The notes beneath the pieces were generated by a model, which searched no databases, was not told where the DNA came from, and saw only the letters and a list, made by a program, of their open reading frames with translations. Source: CAWBRT01 sp049519595 (lineage in GTDB: Bacteria > Acidobacteriota > Terriglobia > Terriglobales > Acidobacteriaceae). Taken from it: DNA of 11,464 nucleotides. Below are positions 6,611 to 11,464 of this stretch, one piece after another (the stretch's first letter is position 1; each line of letters starts with the position of its first letter). The DNA is taken from contig JBEKQP010000296.1 of the NCBI GenBank assembly GCA_049519595.1, positions 1 through 11,464 on the forward strand, in the 5' to 3' direction. The translations under genes were made by a program, and so were the position numbers.

Positions 6611-8008
6611 GTGCTGAAAAGCGTTCGCGCCTTCATCGCCAGCCATGACCTGCTTCGCCCCGGCGAGCGCGTAGCCGTAGCCGTCTCCGGCGGGGCCGAC
6701 TCGATTGCCCTGCTTCGTCTGCTGCTGGAGCTGCGGCAGGAATTGGGCATCGTGCTCTCGGTGGCGCACGTCAACCACCAGCTGCGCGGCGCCGATGCCG
6801 AGCGGGACGCCGCCTTTGTCGCTGAGTTGGCGCAGCGGTACGGGCTGGAATTTCACTTGGCCGCCCGCGATGTTCGTGCATATGCTGTCGAGCGCAAGCT
6901 CAGCCTGGAGGCAGCGGGGAGGCGAGTGCGCTACACATTTTTCTCCACGCTGGTCGACGAACGCAGGGTAGATAAGGTCGCCACGGCGCACACCCTCGAC
7001 GACCAGGCGGAAACCGTGCTGCTCAAGCTTTTGCGCGGAAGTGGGTTGCGCGGCCTGGCGGGCATTCACCCGCGCCTGCGCGCCAAGGACGGCCACGTCT
7101 GGGTGGTCCGACCGCTGCTTGGCACCACCAGGCACGAGATCGAGACTTATCTGCACCGCCTCGCGCAGCCATGGCGCGAAGACCTTTCGAACCAGGACCG
7201 CCGCTTCCGGCGAAACCGTGTGCGGCAGCTGATGCCTCTGCTTGAGGCAGAACACAATCCGGGGGTTCGCATGGCCCTGGCGCAAATCGCCGAGCTGGCG
7301 CGCGCCGAAGAAAGCTACTGGGCGGAGAAGGTTGCGGAAATTGCACCAAAGCTTGTCTCGCACGCTAGCGCGGAATTGGTCGTGGTTGATTCGGGTCTGC
7401 TCACCTCTCAGCCGCTGGCGCTGCAACGAAGGCTGCTCCGTTTCGCCGCGGAACAGGTGCAACTCAAGCTCGGCTTCGAGGAAGTAGAGCGGTTGCGCCT
7501 GCTTCTGGCCGCTCATGGCGGAAGCCGCTGCGAGCTGCCGGCGGGTTGGGAGGCACGAAAGCAGCGAAGCCGGACCACCTCAAGCCTTCAAATCTCCCGA
7601 CCCTGGACGAACTCCGGCGATGACCCGGCTTACGAATACCGACTTCAGGTGCCGGGAGAGCTGCCGGTCCCCGAGGCTGGCTGGCTTATCAAGGTCTGCC
7701 CGGTGCGGGTTACCGATAGCCACGCTCCGGCAAATCTGCTAGACCCGAAACGGATTGAGACGGAGCTTACGGTCAGGAATTGGCGTCCCGGCGACCGCTA
7801 CCAGTCCTTGGGCGACGAGCGAGAGAAAAAACTAAAGGTATATTTTCAACAATATCGGATTCCGCCCGAGAAGCGTACTATGTGGCCACTGGTCTTCAGT
7901 AACCAGCAAGTGATCTGGGCTCCCGGAATGCCTGTTGCCTCTGCCTTTGCCTTCCGGGAGAATAGAGGCATGGCGTTGCAGATCGAAGGCGCGCCTTTTT
8001 TTGCATAG
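6611..8008 (+). CDS. tilS: tRNA(Ile)-lysidine synthetase
   Basis: TilS converts C34 of tRNA-Ile (CAU) to lysidine using ATP and lysine, so that the tRNA reads AUA and is charged with isoleucine. The 465-residue product shows the PP-loop SGGADS (26-31), HVNHQLRG (53-60), ATAHTLDDQAET (124-135), RNRVR (201-205) and the C-terminal tRNA-binding domain (about 387-445, VRNWRPGDRYQSLG). The only fitting start is GTG at 6611. A GGAGG at 6605-6609 leaves just one spacer base, which is unusually tight; a CTG one codon later would be better spaced but is a rare start. The HPRT-like gene follows 32 bases later and then ftsH, the same order as in Bacillus subtilis. It is divergent from the small membrane protein gene. 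Confidence 0.96.
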   Translation: MLKSVRAFIASHDLLRPGERVAVAVSGGADSIALLRLLLELRQELGIVLSVAHVNHQLRGADAERDAAFVAELAQRYGLEFHLAARDVRAYAVERKLSLEAAGRRVRYTFFSTLVDERRVDKVATAHTLDDQAETVLLKLLRGSGLRGLAGIHPRLRAKDGHVWVVRPLLGTTRHEIETYLHRLAQPWREDLSNQDRRFRRNRVRQLMPLLEAEHNPGVRMALAQIAELARAEESYWAEKVAEIAPKLVSHASAELVVVDSGLLTSQPLALQRRLLRFAAEQVQLKLGFEEVERLRLLLAAHGGSRCELPAGWEARKQRSRTTSSLQISRPWTNSGDDPAYEYRLQVPGELPVPEAGWLIKVCPVRVTDSHAPANLLDPKRIETELTVRNWRPGDRYQSLGDEREKKLKVYFQQYRIPPEKRTMWPLVFSNQQVIWAPGMPVASAFAFRENRGMALQIEGAPFFA

Positions 8009-8040
8009 AGTTGGAGTCTGTTGCCGGAAGTGGAGAGTGG

Positions 8041-8610
8041 ATGCCGGAAATCGTTCATAACAACGTGAAGTACCAGTTGGAGATCATCGCAACCACGGAG
8101 CAGATCCAAAAACGGGTGCGGGAATTGGCACGGCAAATCTCCAATGATTTCCGGGGAGAACTGATCTATGCCATTGCCGTTCTTGAAGATGGGTTCATGT
8201 TCATGGCGGATCTGGTGCGAGCCCTCGAGGGTGAAGTGGTTTGCCAGTTCCTGAAAACCTATGTGACGGAGCAACCACGCGAAGGTGGTTCCACGCAGGA
8301 GATTTTCTTCCGTCCGGAGTTGGAGGTAACCGGGAAGCATGTCCTATTGGTGCAGGGTGTGGTGCAAACCGGTATCACCAGCGACTTTCTTATTCGCCAT
8401 GTCAGTTCCTGTGGCGCCGCCTCGGTCCGCATTGCCACTTTCATCGATCGCAGCAGCGACCGGCGCATCTTGTTACGTGCCGATTACTCCGGATACCTGC
8501 TTGATAACAGCTATGTGGTGGGTTACGGGCTGGGGTTCCCCGACTTCGGTCGTAATCTTCCGTATCTCGCCGTTGTCGCGGGCCAGGCACCTCCGTTTGC
8601 CCGGATCTGA
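8041..8610 (+). CDS. hpt: HPRT-family protein with degenerate active site (probable pseudoenzyme)
   Basis: The 189-residue product aligns along its length with hypoxanthine phosphoribosyltransferase, which makes IMP or GMP from purine base and PRPP. Fold landmarks are clear: GFMFMADLVRALEGE (51-65), VVGYGLGFPDFGRNLPYLAV (159-178). The catalytic residues are not. The PRPP loop, usually [V/E]EDI[I/V]D[S/T]G, reads VQGVVQTGIT (104-113), losing both acidic residues and the catalytic Asp. Loop I (L[K/R]G) reads LEDG (48-51). The flexible loop SSYG reads KTYV (72-75). The base-contacting Lys of LLDK is Arg137. The late metal-binding Asp is Gly165. Activity is therefore unlikely. ATG 8041 is chosen over an upstream TTG at 8011 because GGAGAG precedes it and homology begins there. 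It lies between tilS and ftsH and may be a regulatory partner of them. Confidence 0.88.
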   Translation: MPEIVHNNVKYQLEIIATTEQIQKRVRELARQISNDFRGELIYAIAVLEDGFMFMADLVRALEGEVVCQFLKTYVTEQPREGGSTQEIFFRPELEVTGKHVLLVQGVVQTGITSDFLIRHVSSCGAASVRIATFIDRSSDRRILLRADYSGYLLDNSYVVGYGLGFPDFGRNLPYLAVVAGQAPPFARI

Positions 8611-8634
8611 GCACCTTTCGGGAACGAAAGCGAG

Positions 8635-8640
8635 TACAAT
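8635..8640 (+). promoter_or_regulatory. Possible -10 element of an ftsH promoter
   Basis: TACAAT lies in the 138-base spacer between the HPRT-like gene and ftsH, with no recognisable -35 at 17 bases. A 7-bp hairpin (CGCACGA 8709-8715 with TCGTGTG 8722-8728, one wobble) follows just ahead of the ftsH ribosome binding site GAGGAG (8737-8742). The spacer length suggests that ftsH has its own promoter in addition to read-through. Confidence 0.3.
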
Positions 8641-8748
8641 TTGTGGAGCGGGTTAAATTCCTAAGTCCGTGCGCCCCCAACTGCATCTAATCTGCTGGTG
8701 AGGCTGTACGCACGAAGGGTCTCGTGTGCCTGATCTGAGGAGCTTGCT

Positions 8749-10662
8749 GTGAATTCGACCGTAAAACAAGTCGTGTTCTGGCTGGTGATTGTCTTGTCAG
8801 GCGTCCTGCTCTGGCAGGTCGTCAAGGCTGGCAACACCGGCGTTAAGGAACGCGAAATAAACTTCTCGCAGTTCATGAATGATGTCGACCAGGCAAAGGT
8901 AAAAGACGTCACCATTACCGGGCCGGATGTTCGTGGGCAATACGCCAACGAGAAGGCCTCTTTCCACACCACCGTGCCCGCGAACTATCCTGACATGATC
9001 AAGATTCTTCGCGACAAGGGCGTCAATATCACGGTGAAGGACGCGAGCGGCGGAGGCTGGCCAACCTGGCTGCTCAATCTGGCTCCGATCATTCTGTTGG
9101 CTGCCCTGTGGATCTTCATGATCCGGCAGATGCAGACGGGAGGAAACAAGGCACTTTCCTTCGGCAAGAGTAAGGCCCGACTGCTCTCCATGCAACAGAA
9201 GAAGGTCACGTTCAAGGACGTGGCGGGAGTTGATGAAGCCAAGGAAGAACTGCGCGAGATCATTGAGTTTTTGCGTGAAGCTCAGAAGTTCCAGAAGCTT
9301 GGCGGGCGCATTCCGAAAGGCGTGCTGCTGGTAGGGCCTCCGGGCACCGGCAAGACGCTGCTGGCACGCGCGGTAGCCGGCGAGGCCAATGTTCCGTTCT
9401 TCAGCATTTCCGGTTCTGATTTTGTCGAGATGTTCGTCGGTGTCGGTGCCAGTCGCGTCCGCGACTTGTTCGAGCAGGGCAAGAAGAATGCTCCCTGCAT
9501 CATCTTTATCGACGAAATCGATGCCGTCGGCCGTCACCGCGGTGCTGGTTTAGGTGGTGGTCACGACGAGCGCGAACAGACGCTCAACCAGTTGCTGGTA
9601 GAAATGGACGGATTCGAATCCAACGAAGGCGTCATCCTGATAGCGGCAACCAACCGGCCTGACGTGCTGGATCCGGCACTGCTCCGCCCCGGCCGCTTCG
9701 ACCGTCGCGTGGTGGTGTCACGTCCTGACGTTCGTGGTCGCGAGGAGATCCTGCGCGTGCATACCCGCAAGATTCCTCTCAACGACGATGTGGACTTGAC
9801 CGTGCTGGCCCGTGGAACACCCGGGTTTTCGGGCGCCGATCTGGCGAATATGGTGAATGAGGCTGCCCTCAACGCCGCCCGTCAGAACCGCAAGACGGTG
9901 CTGATGTACGATTTCGAACTGGCCAAAGACAAGGTGCTAATGGGCGCCGAGCGTAAGTCGATGATCCTCTCGGACGAGGAGAAAAAGGTCACGGCCTTCC
10001 ATGAAGCCGGCCACGCATTAGTAGCGGTGCTCAGCGAACACGCCGACCCGCTGCACAAGGTGACGATCATTCCGCGTGGCATGGCGCTGGGCGTAACCAT
10101 GCAGTTGCCGCTCGACGATAAACACACCTACACGCGAGAGTATCTGGAGACACGGCTGGCAATCATGATGGGCGGTCGCCTGGCCGAGGAATTGTTCCTT
10201 GGCACGATGACGACCGGCGCCGGCAACGACATCGAGCAGGCTTCTGAGCTGGCTCGCAAGATGGTTTGCGAGTTCGGCATGAGCGGGCTGGGTCCGATCA
10301 CTTTCGGCAAGAAGGAAGAACAGATTTTCCTCGGTCGCGAGATCTCACAGCATCGCGACTTCAGCGAAGATACGGCGATCAAGATCGACAGCGAAGTTCG
10401 CCGCCTGGTCGATGAGAGCTACAACGCGGCCAAAGGCATCCTGGAAAACAATCGCCAGGTCTTGACCGACATTGCCGCCGCTTTGCTGGAGCGCGAGGTT
10501 CTCGATGCCCAAGAGGTGCAGATGCTCATCGAGGGCAAGAAACTGGCACCCCGGGTTTCGCCGAACTCACACGACGATCAGGGCGGAGTGCAGCAGGTGC
10601 TCAAGCCCGAGCCGTCGCGGCAGCCGGGACTCGCTCCAGGTGAACGGCCTTCGCCGGCTTAG
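8749..10662 (+). CDS. ftsH: ATP-dependent zinc metalloprotease FtsH
   Basis: FtsH is a hexameric inner-membrane protease that unfolds and degrades membrane and some cytosolic proteins. The 637-residue product has membrane helix 1 (about 7-26), a short periplasmic domain (about 30-103), membrane helix 2 (about 106-126) and an AAA+ domain. The AAA+ domain shows Walker A GPPGTGKT (196-203), pore loop FVGVG (229-233), Walker B IIFIDEID (251-258) and second region of homology ATNRPDVLDPALLRPGRFDR (300-319). The peptidase domain has zinc motif HEAGH (418-422) and the third ligand Asp494 (GNDIEQ). The tail (about 601-637) is proline- and glutamine-rich and variable in the family. The start is GTG with GAGGAG six bases upstream. 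It is the last gene of the tilS cluster and ends at a strong terminator. Confidence 0.98.
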   Translation: MNSTVKQVVFWLVIVLSGVLLWQVVKAGNTGVKEREINFSQFMNDVDQAKVKDVTITGPDVRGQYANEKASFHTTVPANYPDMIKILRDKGVNITVKDASGGGWPTWLLNLAPIILLAALWIFMIRQMQTGGNKALSFGKSKARLLSMQQKKVTFKDVAGVDEAKEELREIIEFLREAQKFQKLGGRIPKGVLLVGPPGTGKTLLARAVAGEANVPFFSISGSDFVEMFVGVGASRVRDLFEQGKKNAPCIIFIDEIDAVGRHRGAGLGGGHDEREQTLNQLLVEMDGFESNEGVILIAATNRPDVLDPALLRPGRFDRRVVVSRPDVRGREEILRVHTRKIPLNDDVDLTVLARGTPGFSGADLANMVNEAALNAARQNRKTVLMYDFELAKDKVLMGAERKSMILSDEEKKVTAFHEAGHALVAVLSEHADPLHKVTIIPRGMALGVTMQLPLDDKHTYTREYLETRLAIMMGGRLAEELFLGTMTTGAGNDIEQASELARKMVCEFGMSGLGPITFGKKEEQIFLGREISQHRDFSEDTAIKIDSEVRRLVDESYNAAKGILENNRQVLTDIAAALLEREVLDAQEVQMLIEGKKLAPRVSPNSHDDQGGVQQVLKPEPSRQPGLAPGERPSPA

Positions 10663-10689
10663 CCGGATCAATTTTTTCTTCGCAAGGTT

Positions 10690-10715
10690 GGGCGGCCACG
10701 TGGCCGCCCTTTTTT
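10690..10715 (+). terminator. Intrinsic terminator of ftsH
   Basis: GGGCGGCC (10690-10697) and GGCCGCCC (10702-10709) form a perfect 8-bp GC stem with an ACGT loop, followed by six Ts (10710-10715). It lies 27 bases after the ftsH stop. Confidence 0.93.
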
Positions 10716-10793
10716 GATTGCTACTGCTGCTAACAATTGACTACGTTCCAGTCCGGCAGCTCACATCCCGCCGTCGCATCCTCCCATCCAAGG

Positions 10794-10932
10794 GTATTCA
10801 GGTACTCTGCACAGGCCGGGTTACCGGCACACCAGAGACTCAGATGTGACAAGGGTGTTAGGCAGATTGCTTAACACTCACTCAGCGCTGTTTCTGAGAG
10901 TACCTAGGTAGTTCCACCGTTCGCCTGAATAC
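10794..10932 (+). ncRNA. Candidate structured leader or small RNA
   Basis: Several pairings fit together in the 289-base gap between the ftsH terminator and the secreted-protein gene. GTATTCAGG (10794-10802) complements CCTGAATAC (10924-10932). The next bases, GTACTCT (10802-10808), complement AGAGTAC (10897-10903). Inside are GCCGG-GTTA-CCGGC (10815-10828) and a 10-bp hairpin at 10855-10877 (GTGTTA / TAACAC outer arms, GAT loop, one wobble). CTCTG (10805-10809) can instead pair with CAGAG (10833-10837), which competes with the long-range helix. No known riboswitch signature was recognised. The element ends 72 bases before the ATG at 11005; a small TCCCCG / CGGGGA hairpin (10971-10994) lies just before the ribosome binding site. 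Confidence 0.35.
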
Positions 10933-11004
10933 GAGCTTAGAGCTACGCTGAGCTATTCACATTACGAGATTCCCCGGATGTTCGTTTTCGGGGATGGAGG
11001 AAGG

Positions 11005-11464
11005 ATGTTTCTGAAACAATTACGATTTTTGCCGGCCGTTCTGCTCTTCATGCTGTTGGCGGTATTTGCGGCATCAGCGACCGATACGGTCTTCACTCAC
11101 ATTGAAGACATGAGCGGCTGGAGTTCCTGCACCGGATGCGCGGGCGGGGGTGGAAAGGCCGTGTATTCGATACACCAGCATCAGGCCTCGCCCTCGATGG
11201 ATGGCAGTTCGATGGAGATCTCCCTCGGAGGCACGAAGCCATTTTCACACGCCTTGCTCTGGCGCCGCATGTCTTCGAACGGTACCGCTTCAAATTTCGT
11301 TCTGGATATGTACTACTACATCGACAAACCGCAGAATTCCCTCGCTCTCGAATTTGCGGCCAATCAATCGGTTAGCAACTACTGGTATAAATTCTCCGCC
11401 CAGTGCAACTTCACGTCCGGTGAGTGGATGGTATGGAACTCCAAGGGGTCCACTTGGGCCTCGA
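11005..11464 (+). CDS. Secreted protein of unknown function, 3' end outside the window
   Basis: The ATG at 11005 follows a strong GGAGGAAGG (10996-11004) and opens a frame with no stop to the window end (153 complete codons). Residues 1-25 form a classic signal peptide (MFLKQLRFLPAVLLFMLLAV, then FAASA) with a likely cut after ASA. The mature part begins TDTVFTHIEDMSGWSSCTGC, has a glycine run and then alternating beta-type segments (NFVLDMYYYI, SLALEFAANQ, YWYKFSAQCN, GEWMVWNSKG). It resembles exported acidobacterial proteins that share an 'ALEF..NQS..YW..F..QCN' pattern, possibly a lectin-like beta-sandwich. This is family resemblance from memory and not a domain hit. Its leader contains the candidate structured RNA. 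Confidence 0.8.
   Translation, partial: MFLKQLRFLPAVLLFMLLAVFAASATDTVFTHIEDMSGWSSCTGCAGGGGKAVYSIHQHQASPSMDGSSMEISLGGTKPFSHALLWRRMSSNGTASNFVLDMYYYIDKPQNSLALEFAANQSVSNYWYKFSAQCNFTSGEWMVWNSKGSTWAS

Noticed and set aside
6515..7516. A 333-codon - strand frame opposite tilS
   Set aside because: It is the antisense shadow of tilS, which carries all the family motifs.
10815..10828. Resemblance of GGGTTACCGG to part of a c-di-GMP (GEMM) riboswitch
   Set aside because: The other conserved GEMM blocks are absent, and the match is a simple short hairpin.

Overview
The window reads as chromosomal DNA of a GC-rich soil-type bacterium, most likely an acidobacterium. This is an inference from four things: the residue style of RuvA, ThrS, TilS and FtsH, the tilS - HPRT-like - ftsH gene order, dispersed inverted repeats of the 'tgtcaccctgagcgagcg...' type, and a cysteine-containing secreted protein at the right end that resembles acidobacterial exported proteins. 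No rRNA, tRNA, CRISPR array or insertion sequence was seen.

Left part (1-3700). A truncated cysteine-rich hypothetical gene on the + strand converges on ruvA (- strand). Behind ruvA is a gene-poor stretch carrying a long hairpin repeat. Next comes a hypothetical - strand gene broken by one frameshift, then a - strand cassette of visibly lower GC. The cassette holds a 59-residue VbhA-like antitoxin followed 12 bases later by a Fic-domain protein with the full HPFIDGNGRTTR motif and an unusual C-terminal block of three membrane segments. It reads as an accessory toxin-antitoxin or defence-type module lodged between housekeeping genes.

Middle (3699-6610). thrS (- strand) encodes a full-length threonyl-tRNA synthetase with all zinc ligands. 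A strong hairpin sits in its leader. Upstream are an inverted-repeat element of about 120 bp and a perfect 73-bp tandem duplication. The duplication covers the 3' end of a small two-helix membrane protein gene. That gene and ruvA share a near-identical 23-base element directly in front of their start codons (20 of 23 positions), ending in a -10-like hexamer.

Right part (6611-11464). tilS, an HPRT homologue and ftsH run in order on the + strand. The HPRT homologue keeps its fold landmarks but has lost almost every catalytic and PRPP-binding residue, so it looks like a pseudoenzyme. Since TilS and HprT are reported to co-activate ftsH in Bacillus subtilis, a purely regulatory role is plausible. 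ftsH ends at a textbook intrinsic terminator. Beyond it, a leader with long-range and mutually exclusive pairings precedes a secreted-protein gene that runs off the window.

Strongest leads: the HPRT pseudoenzyme, the membrane-fused Fic/antitoxin pair, the shared ruvA/membrane-gene promoter element, and the possible structured RNA leader at 10794-10932.
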